Numbered from the stretch's first letter, positions 34,400 through 43,476 are shown. The stretch is 64,000 nucleotides of DNA from Kibdelosporangium persicum (GCF_013280595.1 NZ_JAAATY010000020.1:112649-176648), one strand, 5' to 3'. A program made the numbers and translations. The notes: generated from the sequence alone by a model not told the origin.

Positions 34400-37300
34400 T
34401 TGAGCTGCCTGCGGGCAGCAGCCGGGTGACGATGGGACTGGCCAGGTTGGCGGCGGTGGCGCTGGAGAGCGCGATCCCCCACCCCACGGGGCCCAGCGGA
34501 GTACAGCCGAAGAACTGGCTGATCCCGGGCGTCTGAACGATCCCGCCCAGAATCGCGGCAGATCCCAATCCGGCAGCCAGAACCGTACGATCCGTACCTC
34601 CGGTGACCATGGTCTGGCCAAGCTGAGTAGCCACGAGGGCGGCCAGAGCGACCGTACTGGCCCGCCGGGCACGCCCAGTGAACCGGGCCGCCGTCCAAGC
34701 CGCGGTGGCCCCGAGGGTCGTGGTCACCGCCCGAGAGGAAATATCCCGGCCCAGCGCGGCTCCCAACGAGGCACTCGGCCCTTCCCGCAACAGATCCGGA
34801 ACGGCCTCGCTGTGCGGTCGCGACAGTGCGATGGCCAGGGCGGGAGCCAGGTCCGTCAACAGGTTCACCAACAGCAACTGCCGGGCGTTCAACGGCGACC
34901 GGCCGGTCAGCACGGACCCCAGCACGCTGAAGGCGATCTCGCCCGCGTTCCCGCCGAGCAGAATCCCGAGCGCCTCCCGGACGGACGCCCACATCGCGCG
35001 CCCCTCGATCAACGCCGCGATGATCGTCTCCAGCCGGTCGTCGGTGACCACGAGATCGGCCGCCGCCCGAGCGGCCGGAGTCCCTCGCTGTCCCAGCGCG
35101 ATCCCCACGTCGGCGAGCCGGATCGCCGGCGCGTCGTTGGCGCCGTCGCCGGTCATCGCGACAACCCGGCCCATTCTGCGGTACGCCTGGATGATCCGGA
35201 CCTTCTGGGCCGGGCTGCACCGGGCGATCACGTCCACTGTGGGCAACAGCTCGGCGAGCTCGTCCTCGCCGAGGGCCTCGATGTCCGCCCCGGTGACCAC
35301 AGTGGAATCCCCGGACCCGGAGCCGTTGACCTGGCTGGCGATGGCCTCCCCGGTCGCCGGGTGGTCGCCCGTGATCATGACGATCTGCACGCCCGCCTCG
35401 CGCAACGCGGCGGCGGCAGGGGGAGCGCTGTCCCGCACCGGATCGCTCAGAGCGACGAAACCCAGCAACTTCAGGCGTTGCACGGCCTCGTCGCTCACTT
35501 CGGCGGAATCCACCACCCGTTCCGCCACGGCGAGCACGCGATGTCCCTGGGAGGCCAGCTTCTCCGCCCGCTTGAGCATTCCCCGTTTGTTGCCGCACCG
35601 CGGCAGAATGACCTCGGGCGCACCCTTGACGCTCAACACAAGCTTGGCGCCGGACTCGCCCACGGTGGCGTGGTAGCCCCGGGAAGGCTCGAACGGCAGC
35701 GCGGAGACCTTCTTCCACCCGTTGATCTCCACCTGAGCCGCCCGTGCGCCTTCCAGCACCGCGCGGTCGGTCTGGTGCGCCAGATCCTTGGGGTTGTCCG
35801 CGTGCGGAGTGGCCCGCAGGGCAGCCGTCAGCACATCGTCCGAAGAACCGGTCACCGCATCGACCCGGCTGACGCTGAGCTTGCCTTCGGTGAGCGTGCC
35901 CGTCTTGTCGAAGCACAGCACGTTCACGCGCCCCAGCGCCTCGATCGTCCGCGGGTTACGCACCAACGCGCCCTTGTCGGCCAAGCGCCGGGCAGCCGCC
36001 AGCTGAGCCGCGTTGACCAGGAACGGCAGTCCTTCCGGGACGGAAGCGACAGCCAGATTGACCGCCGCGCCAAGGCTTTGCCGCATCGGCACGCCATGCA
36101 ACAGCCCCGCGCCGGACACCGCGGCCGCGGACCCGATGGCCACGGGCAAAGCGTGCTTCGTCAGTTCGGCCAACCGAGCCTCGACGCCGGTGACCGGTGT
36201 GTCCTTGTGGGCGGCGGCCATGCTGCGGCCGACCTCGGTCGCGTCACCCACCGCCACGACCACGGCCTTCGCGCGACCTGCGGCGATCGTCGTGCCTTCG
36301 TACAGCATGGACGTCCGCTCGGCCAGCTCCGCGACCACGGGAGCCGGGTCCTTGGCCACCGGCAAGGACTCTCCGGTCAGCGAGGACTCGTCGACCTCCA
36401 GCCCGGGACCTTCCAGCAGACGGCAGTCCGCGGGCACGACGTCCCCGGCCTTCACCGTGACCACGTCGCCCATGACGAGCTCGTCGGCGTTGATCCGCTT
36501 GCTTTGACCGTCGCGCAGAACCGTTGTGCGGACCGCGGACCGCGAGAGCAACTCCGCCAACGATCGTTCGGTACTGACCTGCTGCACAGCGCCGAGCAAC
36601 GCCGAAACACCGGTGATCCCGGCGACCAGTGCCGCGTCGGCGGGCGACCCGACCGCGGCCGACAGCGCGGCGCCACCGGCGAGCACGGGTGTCAGCGGGT
36701 TGGCCAGCTCGGCCAGGAAAGCGCTGCCGAGCGAGGTCTCCGGCAGTCCATCCCGGACGGACGTGCCCCGGCGCCTGCGCTTGACGTCGTCCGACCGCAG
36801 TCCGTCCGATCCGGACCGGACCATCTTCGTCACCATGTCCACCGGCATCAGGTGCCACGGTTGCGAGGAATCCGGTGTTTCGCTCCTGCCACGCAACTGC
36901 CGAGCCCGCCAGACACCGTCCGCGAAGGCCAGCGCGGCGCCGCCGTTCACCGCCCGCAGGCTGCTCTCCGCCGGGACGGCCCGCCGTGAGTTCAAGGCAC
37001 CGACGGCGCCGATGCCGCTCGCCGCCTGCGCGAACCGGATGCCGTCCCGGTTGACCAGCCGCGCCGCCTGAATCGCCTCGATCAGCAGGACGGTCGTGTC
37101 CGAGTCCGTGCCCACCAGCACGTGTGCGCCCCAAGGCGGGGCAGTGCCGTCCTTGTGCACGCCGACGCCGAAGTCCGCTGTGCCAAGGGCCTGGCGGTCG
37201 CCCGACACCACCATCACGACGTGGTCCTCGCCCTGGAGCTGACGAATCGTGCTGACCAGGTTCTCCGTGGCCGTGATCAGGCGCAGGCCGGTTTCGCCGG

Positions 37301-38606
37301 CCGCCGTGGTGATCGCGTGCACAGCAGGCGAAGGTTCCTTGTCCACGGCCAGAACCGCTTCCAGGTTCTGCCCTCGGGACAGGCCCAGCACCACTTCGTG
37401 GTCTTCCAGCTTCGTGAGCTGCCGGACTCCCTTGCGCCCGTCGAGGCCGAGATCGTCCACCGGTCCCAGCGACCATTCGCCGTCGTGGCGAACGACCTCC
37501 GGTCGCGTCGGATCGAACAGCTCGAAGGCTTTCTCGACCAGATCCGGGGTCTCGTTGCCCGGCAACGGAACCAGGTCGCTGAGCAGCCAACGGCCTGAGC
37601 TCAGCGAGGGCGCGTCGAGCACGAGGACGTCGACGCTGTCGAGCAGACGCAACGCGGAACGGTCCATCACGAGCGCGCCTCGCCTGGCGAGCACCCGTCC
37701 GAGTTGTGCCGCGAACGACGCCCGGCCGACGCCCACCGCCTTGGGCAGCGACGCCAACGCCAGCCCAGCGGCTCGCCGTGGTCCGGCGAACGGCAGCGCG
37801 ACGGCACCGGCCACCGCCCCCGTGACCAGGGCGCGGTGGGCGTAGCGTTCGGCCGGGCCGTCCGGAAGCGGTCGTGGGCGCTCGGTGATCACGGGTTCGG
37901 CGCCCGCGTCACCGGGACCTTTGATCAGTTCCGCCTCGGCGTCGCACCAGGCGTCCTTGTGCGCTTTGGCTTCTTGCCACTGCTGCACTCGCTGCGCCGC
38001 GTCGAGCACCGTGCTCTCGCTGCGCGCCGCCAGGCCGTGAGCCACGGCCGCGATCATGGACGTCGCCGTGTCCGCACGTTCGTGGCTGTGCATGTACTGG
38101 CCGAGCCTGGCCTTGAGCTTGGGGTGCATGTCGATGGCCGACAGCAGGCCGGCCACCTCGGCGGGCAGCGGCGCCCACGGGGAGATCCTGCTGAGGACCG
38201 AGAGCATCAGGCCGACGGCGTCCACGGCGAGCGTTGGCAGCAGCCGGGTGCCCTTGGCGCCGTCAGCGGGGTGGTGCAGCTGGTCCTCGGCGATCCGTTC
38301 TTCCTCGGTGTCCGGCTCCGCCTCGGCCTGCTCGACGACCTTGATCAGGTGGGCCTGCCGGGCCTGGCCGTCCACCGCGATGATCACCCGGGACGACGGT
38401 GCGTTCACTTTGGCCCACAACACCCCGGGCTGCTCCGCGAGCCTTTTTTCCACTCGCTGGGCCACCCGTGCGCCCCGGGGCCCGTGCACGCCGTGCACCT
38501 CGATATGCAGGCGTCCGGGGCACGACCACACATTGCGCCGGTCGCGGTCGAGCAGTGCCCTGGCGACGTCGAACGGTGTTGGCACGGGTATACCCAGCAG
38601 TTTCAC
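34392..38606 (-). CDS. giant P-type cation ATPase with degenerate ATPase-like N-terminal half (CtpI-like)
   Basis: A 1404-residue membrane ATPase. The C-terminal half (from about 650) is a normal pump: LEVDESSLTGESLPV (actuator TGES), the NLAVASVPEGLP helix, phosphorylation site CFDKTGTLT near residue 897, KGAPEV, MITGDHPAT and TGDGANDAPAIRLADVG near 1158. The N-terminal half holds an HMA-like fold without CxxC (residues 25-80) and what looks like a decayed second ATPase: VDVLVLDAPSLSSG near 325 in place of DKTGT, and SGDRQALGTADFGVGV near 470 in place of GDGxNDAPAL. Size and arrangement recall mycobacterial CtpI. The transported ion is unknown; PEGL suggests a PII-like or CtpE-like cation. 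GTG 38606 is the start. Confidence 0.88.
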   Translation of the reverse strand: MKLLGIPVPTPFDVARALLDRDRRNVWSCPGRLHIEVHGVHGPRGARVAQRVEKRLAEQPGVLWAKVNAPSSRVIIAVDGQARQAHLIKVVEQAEAEPDTEEERIAEDQLHHPADGAKGTRLLPTLAVDAVGLMLSVLSRISPWAPLPAEVAGLLSAIDMHPKLKARLGQYMHSHERADTATSMIAAVAHGLAARSESTVLDAAQRVQQWQEAKAHKDAWCDAEAELIKGPGDAGAEPVITERPRPLPDGPAERYAHRALVTGAVAGAVALPFAGPRRAAGLALASLPKAVGVGRASFAAQLGRVLARRGALVMDRSALRLLDSVDVLVLDAPSLSSGRWLLSDLVPLPGNETPDLVEKAFELFDPTRPEVVRHDGEWSLGPVDDLGLDGRKGVRQLTKLEDHEVVLGLSRGQNLEAVLAVDKEPSPAVHAITTAAGETGLRLITATENLVSTIRQLQGEDHVVMVVSGDRQALGTADFGVGVHKDGTAPPWGAHVLVGTDSDTTVLLIEAIQAARLVNRDGIRFAQAASGIGAVGALNSRRAVPAESSLRAVNGGAALAFADGVWRARQLRGRSETPDSSQPWHLMPVDMVTKMVRSGSDGLRSDDVKRRRRGTSVRDGLPETSLGSAFLAELANPLTPVLAGGAALSAAVGSPADAALVAGITGVSALLGAVQQVSTERSLAELLSRSAVRTTVLRDGQSKRINADELVMGDVVTVKAGDVVPADCRLLEGPGLEVDESSLTGESLPVAKDPAPVVAELAERTSMLYEGTTIAAGRAKAVVVAVGDATEVGRSMAAAHKDTPVTGVEARLAELTKHALPVAIGSAAAVSGAGLLHGVPMRQSLGAAVNLAVASVPEGLPFLVNAAQLAAARRLADKGALVRNPRTIEALGRVNVLCFDKTGTLTEGKLSVSRVDAVTGSSDDVLTAALRATPHADNPKDLAHQTDRAVLEGARAAQVEINGWKKVSALPFEPSRGYHATVGESGAKLVLSVKGAPEVILPRCGNKRGMLKRAEKLASQGHRVLAVAERVVDSAEVSDEAVQRLKLLGFVALSDPVRDSAPPAAAALREAGVQIVMITGDHPATGEAIASQVNGSGSGDSTVVTGADIEALGEDELAELLPTVDVIARCSPAQKVRIIQAYRRMGRVVAMTGDGANDAPAIRLADVGIALGQRGTPAARAAADLVVTDDRLETIIAALIEGRAMWASVREALGILLGGNAGEIAFSVLGSVLTGRSPLNARQLLLVNLLTDLAPALAIALSRPHSEAVPDLLREGPSASLGAALGRDISSRAVTTTLGATAAWTAARFTGRARRASTVALAALVATQLGQTMVTGGTDRTVLAAGLGSAAILGGIVQTPGISQFFGCTPLGPVGWGIALSSATAANLASPIVTRLLPAGSSTS

Positions 38607-38641
38607 CCTCTGGGTTTTCCCAGTTCGTCAACGGCACAAAA

Positions 38642-38657
38642 CAAGCACGCGTGCTTG
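38642..38657. promoter_or_regulatory. 16-bp perfect palindrome, candidate TetR operator
   Basis: CAAGCACGCGTGCTTG is a perfect palindrome between the divergent P-type ATPase (start 38606) and acyl-CoA dehydrogenase (start 38691) genes. Size and symmetry fit operators of TetR-type lipid regulators such as KstR2, whose sites also use CAAG/CTTG half-sites (recalled). The TetR gene at 41009 in the same gene run is the likely cognate. Confidence 0.6.
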
Positions 38658-38690
38658 CTTTTGGGTCTGGGTCGTGCCACGGTGTGGGGT

Positions 38691-39842
38691 GTGAGCGGCG
38701 ACCCCTTCCGCACGCCCGAGCGTGATGCGCTGAGGCAGACCGTGCGGCGGTTCATGACCACCGACGTCCTGCCGCACCAGGACGAGTGGGAACGGGCCGG
38801 TGAGCTGCCGAGGCACCTGCACCGCAAAGCCGGCGACATCGGCCTGCTCGGTGTCGCCTTCCCCGAGGAGGCGGGCGGCGGTGGCGGGGACTACCTCGAC
38901 GCCCTGACCGTCGCCGAGGAGATGCTGTACGCGGGCGCGGCGGGCGGGCTGATCGCCTCCCTGTTCACCTGCGGAATCGCCGTTCCGCACATCGTCTCGG
39001 CCGGTGACCCCGCGCAGATCGGCCGGTGGGTCCGGCCGACGCTGGCGGGGGAGCTGATCGGTTCGCTGGCGGTGACCGAACCGGACGGCGGTTCCGACGT
39101 CGCCAACATCTCCACGACCGCCAAACGGGACGGTGACGACTACATCGTCAACGGCGCCAAGACCTTCATCACGTCCGGCTGCCGCGCCGACTTCGTCACC
39201 ACGGTCGTGCGGACCGGCGGACCCGGCGCGCACGGGATCTCGTTGCTGGTGGTCGAGCGCGGCACCCCTGGCTTCACGGTGTCCCGCAAGCTCGACAAGA
39301 TGGGCTGGCTCTGTTCGGACACCGCCGAGCTGTCCTTTATGGATTGCCGGGTTCCGGCGAGCAACCTCGTCGGCGCCGAGAACTCCGGGTTCATCCAGGT
39401 GGCGCAGCACTTCGTCACCGAGCGCCTGTCGCTGGCGGTCCAGGCCTACGCCGCCGCGCAGCGCGCGTTGGACCTGACGCTGGCCTGGGCACGGACCCGG
39501 CAGACCTTCGGCCGTCCGCTGATCTCCCGGCAGCTCGTGCAGCACACCCTGACCGACATGGCCCGCAAGATCGACGTCGCCCGCACGTACACGCGCGGCG
39601 TCGCCGTGCGGTACCTGGCGGGCGAGGACGTGATCGCCGAGGCCTGCTTCGCCAAGAACACGGCGGTGGAAGCCGGCGAATGGGTGGTGGACAAGGCCGT
39701 GCAGCTGCACGGCGGCCTCGGCTACATGCGGGAGGCCGAAGTCGAACGTCAGTACCGGGACATGCGGATCCTCGGGATCGGCGGCGGTACCTCGGAGATC
39801 CTCACCGGCTTGGCCGCGAAACGATTGGGATACACGGGATGA
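38691..39842 (+). CDS. acyl-CoA dehydrogenase (first of pair)
   Basis: A 383-residue FAD enzyme. SLAVTEPDGGSDVANISTTA and VNGAKTFITSG are the FAD and substrate signatures, FVTERLSLAVQAYAAAQRAL follows, and VQLHGGLGYMREAEVERQYRDMRI with GGTSEI near the C-terminus is the classic family end. It should catalyse alpha,beta-dehydrogenation of an acyl-CoA, handing electrons to electron-transfer flavoprotein. GTG 38691 is used; other GTG codons lie a few residues upstream and no family similarity exists before them. The stop overlaps the next start (ATGA), forming a coupled dehydrogenase pair followed by a TetR gene. Confidence 0.92.
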   Translation: MSGDPFRTPERDALRQTVRRFMTTDVLPHQDEWERAGELPRHLHRKAGDIGLLGVAFPEEAGGGGGDYLDALTVAEEMLYAGAAGGLIASLFTCGIAVPHIVSAGDPAQIGRWVRPTLAGELIGSLAVTEPDGGSDVANISTTAKRDGDDYIVNGAKTFITSGCRADFVTTVVRTGGPGAHGISLLVVERGTPGFTVSRKLDKMGWLCSDTAELSFMDCRVPASNLVGAENSGFIQVAQHFVTERLSLAVQAYAAAQRALDLTLAWARTRQTFGRPLISRQLVQHTLTDMARKIDVARTYTRGVAVRYLAGEDVIAEACFAKNTAVEAGEWVVDKAVQLHGGLGYMREAEVERQYRDMRILGIGGGTSEILTGLAAKRLGYTG

Positions 39843-40996
39843 ACTTCGTTGAGTCCGACGAGCGGCTGGCGCTCCGCAAGGCCGTGTCCGACCTGGGCAG
39901 GCGGTACGGCCACGACTACTACATCACCAAGGCCCGGGAGGGCGCGCACACCACCGAGCTGTGGCAGGAAGCCGGCAAGCTCGGCTACCTGGGCGTCAAC
40001 GTGCCGGAGGAGTACGGCGGTGGTGGCGGCGGGATCGGCGACCTCGCCGCGGTGTGCGAGGAGCTGTCCGCGGCCGGGTGCCCGCTGCTGATGATGGTCG
40101 TGTCCCCGGCCATCTGCGCGACGATCATCGCCCGGTTCGGCACGGACGCGCAGAAGCGGGAGTGGCTGCCGCGCTTCGCCGACGGGTCGGTCGTGATGGC
40201 GTTCGGCATCACCGAGCCGGACGCCGGCTCCAACTCGCACAAGATCGTCACCACCGGGCGGCGGGACGGCGGCGACTGGGTGCTGAGCGGCCAGAAGGTG
40301 TTCATCTCCGGTGTGGACGGTGCCGACGCGGTGCTGATCGTCGGCCGGACCGAGGACGCCAGGACCGGCAGGCTCAAGCCCGCGCTGTACATCGTGCCGA
40401 CCGATGCCAAGGGCTTCACCTGGCAGAAGATCGACATGGACATGATCTCGCCGGACCGCCAGTACACGCTGTTCCTCGACGACGTGCGGCTGCCCGCCGA
40501 CGCGCTCGTCGGCTCCGAGGACGCCGCGTTGGCGCAGCTGTTCGCGGGCCTCAACCCGGAGCGGATCATGGCGGCGTCGTTCGCCACGGGCATCGGGCGG
40601 CTGGCGATGAACAAGGCGACCGAGTACGCCAAGACCCGCACTGTGTGGGGCACGCCGATCGGGGCGCACCAAGGCCTCGCGCATCCGTTGGCGGACGCGC
40701 ACATCAACATCGAACTCGCCCGCCTGATGACCCAGAAGGCCGCGGCGCTGTACGACGCGGGCAACGACATGGCGGCAGGCGAAGCAGCCAACATGGCCAA
40801 GTACGCCGCAGGCGAGGCAGCGGCCAAGGCGGCCGATCAGGCACTGCAGACCCACGGTGGCAACGGTATGGCGAGCGAGTACGGCCTCGGTGCGCTCGTG
40901 CTGGCCGCGCGGGTCGGCCGGATCGCGCCGGTCAGCCGTGAGATGATCCTGAACTTCGTGGCCCAGCACTCGCTCGGGTTGCCGAAGTCCTATTAG
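39839..40996 (+). CDS. acyl-CoA dehydrogenase (second of pair)
   Basis: A 385-residue acyl-CoA dehydrogenase with a full set of motifs: PEEYGGGGGG, AFGITEPDAGSNSHKIVTTG, LSGQKVFISG, FLDDVRLPADALVG and the C-terminal LQTHGGNGMASEYGLG, where the catalytic glutamate region of medium-chain enzymes lies. Two adjacent dehydrogenases may act as a heteromer, as in actinobacterial steroid and acyl degradation, but both look complete here. The substrate is not readable. ATG 39839 overlaps the preceding stop by four bases. The TetR gene follows after 12 bases. Confidence 0.92.
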   Translation: MNFVESDERLALRKAVSDLGRRYGHDYYITKAREGAHTTELWQEAGKLGYLGVNVPEEYGGGGGGIGDLAAVCEELSAAGCPLLMMVVSPAICATIIARFGTDAQKREWLPRFADGSVVMAFGITEPDAGSNSHKIVTTGRRDGGDWVLSGQKVFISGVDGADAVLIVGRTEDARTGRLKPALYIVPTDAKGFTWQKIDMDMISPDRQYTLFLDDVRLPADALVGSEDAALAQLFAGLNPERIMAASFATGIGRLAMNKATEYAKTRTVWGTPIGAHQGLAHPLADAHINIELARLMTQKAAALYDAGNDMAAGEAANMAKYAAGEAAAKAADQALQTHGGNGMASEYGLGALVLAARVGRIAPVSREMILNFVAQHSLGLPKSY

Positions 40997-41008
40997 GAGC
41001 GTCCGGAC

Positions 41009-41605
41009 GTGCGTCAACCGCAGCAGGACCGCAGCCGCGCCACCCGGCAGCGGCTGCTGGAGTCCGCCATCGAGGCACTGGCCGAACTCGGCTGGGCAGG
41101 CAGCACGGTCGCGGTAGTGGCGGAGCGGGCAGGCGTGTCCAGAGGTGCGGCACAGCACCACTTTCCCACCCGCGAGGACCTGTTCGCCGCGGCGGTGGAA
41201 TACGTCGGCGACGCCCGCCGCAGCTGGACCCGTGAGCACAGCGCGGACCTGCCCAGCGGCCCGGAACGGACACGCGCGGTCGTCGACCTGATCGTGCGCC
41301 TCTACACCGGCCCGCTTTTCCGTGCGGCACTGCACTTGTGGGTGGCGGCGACCTCCGACGAGCAACTGCGCGCGTCGGTGGTGACCCTGGAGGCACACCT
41401 CGGCCGCGAGCAGCACAAGCTCGCACTCGAACTGCTCGGCGTGGACGAATCCGTGCCGGGCGTGCGGGAAACCGTGCAGGCGACCCTGGACATGGCCCGT
41501 GGCCTGGGTCTGGCGAACCTGCTGACCGACGACGGCAAACGGCGAGCGGGAATCATCGACCGCTGGGCGGAGATCCTGGACGCCACCCTGAACGTGCGCA
41601 CGTGA
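41009..41605 (+). CDS. TetR-family regulator of the acyl-CoA dehydrogenase genes
   Basis: A 198-residue TetR protein. The DNA-binding domain covers residues 5-55 with TRQRLLESAIEALAELGWAGSTV and the recognition helix around VSRGAAQHHFPTREDLF. The remaining helices form a ligand pocket. GTG 41009 starts 12 bases after the dehydrogenase stop, so it is co-transcribed and probably represses this acyl-CoA operon in response to an acyl-CoA. The palindrome at 38642 is the best operator candidate. A strong palindromic terminator follows its stop. Confidence 0.9.
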   Translation: MRQPQQDRSRATRQRLLESAIEALAELGWAGSTVAVVAERAGVSRGAAQHHFPTREDLFAAAVEYVGDARRSWTREHSADLPSGPERTRAVVDLIVRLYTGPLFRAALHLWVAATSDEQLRASVVTLEAHLGREQHKLALELLGVDESVPGVRETVQATLDMARGLGLANLLTDDGKRRAGIIDRWAEILDATLNVRT

Positions 41606-41609
41606 GTGA

Positions 41610-41633
41610 TCGAGGCAAGGCGCCTTGCCTCGA
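41610..41633. terminator. 24-bp perfect palindrome between TetR and S1-domain genes
   Basis: TCGAGGCAAGGCGCCTTGCCTCGA is perfectly self-complementary. It begins four bases after the TetR stop and lies 13 bases before the end of the convergent S1-domain gene. There is no T-tract, but position and symmetry fit a bidirectional terminator. Confidence 0.75.
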
Positions 41634-41646
41634 GCATGCCCGTGCT

Positions 41647-41865
41647 TTACGCCTGTGCCAGGCTCATCCGGCTCTTCTCGGCGTCGACGTCGAGCACCTT
41701 GACCCGGACCTCAGTGCCCTCGGGCAGCTTGGCCCCGACGAGGAGACCATGGATCTCCGGTGCCATCTCCACGAAGACACCGAACGGCATCTCACTGACA
41801 ACCCGTCCAGTGAGGACGGTGCCATCCCGCTGCGCGGCGACGAACGGTGCGAAGGAATCTGTCAT
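41647..41865 (-). CDS. small S1 RNA-binding domain protein
   Basis: A 72-residue protein consisting of a single S1 oligonucleotide-binding fold. GTVLTGRVVSEMPFGVFVEMAPEIHGLL and VKVLDVDAEKSRMSLA are its strands, and DGTVLTGRV is the usual entry. It should bind RNA in the cytoplasm; stand-alone small S1 proteins may act on translation or RNA decay. A very strong ribosome binding site (AGGAGGTGA) sits seven bases before the ATG at 41865, which suggests high expression. Its upstream region contains the third 48-bp palindrome, about 160 bp away. Confidence 0.88.
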   Translation of the reverse strand: MTDSFAPFVAAQRDGTVLTGRVVSEMPFGVFVEMAPEIHGLLVGAKLPEGTEVRVKVLDVDAEKSRMSLAQA

Positions 41866-42022
41866 GCTTCACCTCCTCTCCTCCACTCGTCCGGAAGCGA
41901 ACGAGGAGGAGCAGGCGGGCCCCGAGCCCGCCGGGTGATCACGACAAGACCGGGAACCCCGTCTGTGCATGGCCTGTGGCCGACCCGGTAGTCACGGCAG
42001 ACACCTTAACACAGGGACATCC

Positions 42023-42070
42023 CCTCGTGAGTGTTTATCAGGGTTAGAACCCCGATAAACACTCACGAGG
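42023..42070. terminator. 48-bp palindrome (copy 3 of 3)
   Basis: Outer arms CCTCGTGAGTGTTT and complement identical to the other two copies; inner stem reads ATC/GAT instead of AGC/GCT, a compensatory change that keeps pairing, with one A-C mismatch. It lies 11 bases beyond the P450 stop and about 160 bases upstream of the S1 gene start, so it would terminate the P450 transcript. Confidence 0.8.
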
Positions 42071-42081
42071 ACACGAGGGGG

Positions 42082-43476
42082 TCAGAGGCGTTCGAGGGTG
42101 ATCGGGAGGCCGTCCGCGGGGGCGGGCAGAGCTGTGGAGTCCCAACGGACCCGGTAATCCGACGGCACCGACCACCGGTACCGCGTCAGCATCTGGTGCA
42201 GCAGGGTCTTCACCTCGAGCATCCCGAAATGCATCCCGATGCACTTGTGCGCCCCACCGCCGAAAGGCATCCAGGCGTACCGGTGAGCCTTGTCCTCCCG
42301 CCGATCCTCGCCGAACCGCTCAGGATCGAACCGGTCCGGCTCCGACCAGTACTCGGGAAGCATCTGGTTCACCCAGGGACCCAGCGCGATCATCGTGTTC
42401 GCGGGCACGTAGTGCCCGAGGATCTCCGTCTCCCGCACGGTCTTGCGGGCCAGCGAGGGCACGGGGGCGACCAGCCGCAGCGACTCCTTGATCACCAGCT
42501 CCAGCTCGCGCAACCCCTCCAGGGCCTCGACATCCAGGGACCCGGCCGCGAAGCACTCGGCCCGCACCCGGTCCTGCCACTCGGGATGCTTGCCCAGGTA
42601 GTACATCGCGGCGGTGGTGGTGATCGTGGACGTGTCGTGCGCGGCCATCATCAGGAAGATCATGTGGCTGACGACGTCCTCGTCGCTGAACGCCTCACCG
42701 TTGTCGTCCCGCGCGTGGCACAGCCCGGAGAACAGGTCGTTCGAGTCGCTGGCCCGCTTGGCGGGGACGTTGCGGCTGAAGAAGTCCTCCAGCACCTTCC
42801 GGCCCTGCAGCCCGGCGTTCCACCGTCCACCCGGCACGGAGAAGCGGACCATCGACGTCCCCGCGCGAACCGTGGCCACGAAGGCCTTGTTCAACGCGTC
42901 CTTCTCGGATCCCAGCGCCGACGCCATGAACACCCGCCCGGCGATGTCCAGGGTCAGCTGCTTCATCGCCGGATACACCGGGAACGTCCCGGTCTCCCAC
43001 CGGGAAACGCCGTCGGCGGCGACCGAGGCCACGTGTTCCAGGTAGCCCGTGATCCGCGGCCGGGTGAAGGCCTGCTGCATCAGGCGCCGGTGGAACATGT
43101 GCTCGTCGAAGTCCAGCAGCATCAGCCCGCGCCGGAAGAACGGGCCGATGAAGTACGTCCAGCCCTGCTGGGAGAACGTCTTGTCCTTGTTGGTCAGCAC
43201 CACCTGCGTCGCGTCACCGCCCGCGGCGGCCACGATGTTCACGCCGAACGCCCGCATCCACGACACCGGGCCGTAGGTCTCGTAGCGCTTCAGCCCGAAG
43301 TCCAGGCCCAGCCGCAACGCCTCGAGCGAGTGCCCGATCAGCGGCAGGCCGCTGTCACCGGGCACCGGCTTCAGGCTGGACCCGGCCGGGACCGCGCCGA
43401 AGTCCTTTCTGCGCCAGGTGTTCTCCAGCAGCCATTCGTCGAACCTGGTCGCGCCGGGCATGTGCGTCGTTGCCAC
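42082..43476 (-). CDS. cytochrome P450
   Basis: A 464-residue P450. The oxygen-binding I-helix is MMAAHDTSTITT, the ExxR motif is KESLRL, and the heme loop FGGGAHKCIGMHFG carries Cys412. The N-terminus has a proline-rich PVPGDSGLPLIGHSLEALRLG and no membrane anchor, so it is a soluble monooxygenase; it resembles the CYP51-like/CYP136-type group that acts on lipids or sterols, but I cannot assign it to a family. No ferredoxin or reductase gene is adjacent. GTG 43476 is the start, within the last 122 bases of the twin TetR gene, so the two genes overlap strongly and are co-transcribed. Confidence 0.92.
   Translation of the reverse strand: MATTHMPGATRFDEWLLENTWRRKDFGAVPAGSSLKPVPGDSGLPLIGHSLEALRLGLDFGLKRYETYGPVSWMRAFGVNIVAAAGGDATQVVLTNKDKTFSQQGWTYFIGPFFRRGLMLLDFDEHMFHRRLMQQAFTRPRITGYLEHVASVAADGVSRWETGTFPVYPAMKQLTLDIAGRVFMASALGSEKDALNKAFVATVRAGTSMVRFSVPGGRWNAGLQGRKVLEDFFSRNVPAKRASDSNDLFSGLCHARDDNGEAFSDEDVVSHMIFLMMAAHDTSTITTTAAMYYLGKHPEWQDRVRAECFAAGSLDVEALEGLRELELVIKESLRLVAPVPSLARKTVRETEILGHYVPANTMIALGPWVNQMLPEYWSEPDRFDPERFGEDRREDKAHRYAWMPFGGGAHKCIGMHFGMLEVKTLLHQMLTRYRWSVPSDYRVRWDSTALPAPADGLPITLERL

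Noticed and set aside
34384..35916. 510-codon minus-strand frame in another register of the P-type ATPase region
   Set aside because: The Arg/Gly-rich sequence has no motifs while the P-type ATPase frame contains all catalytic motifs.
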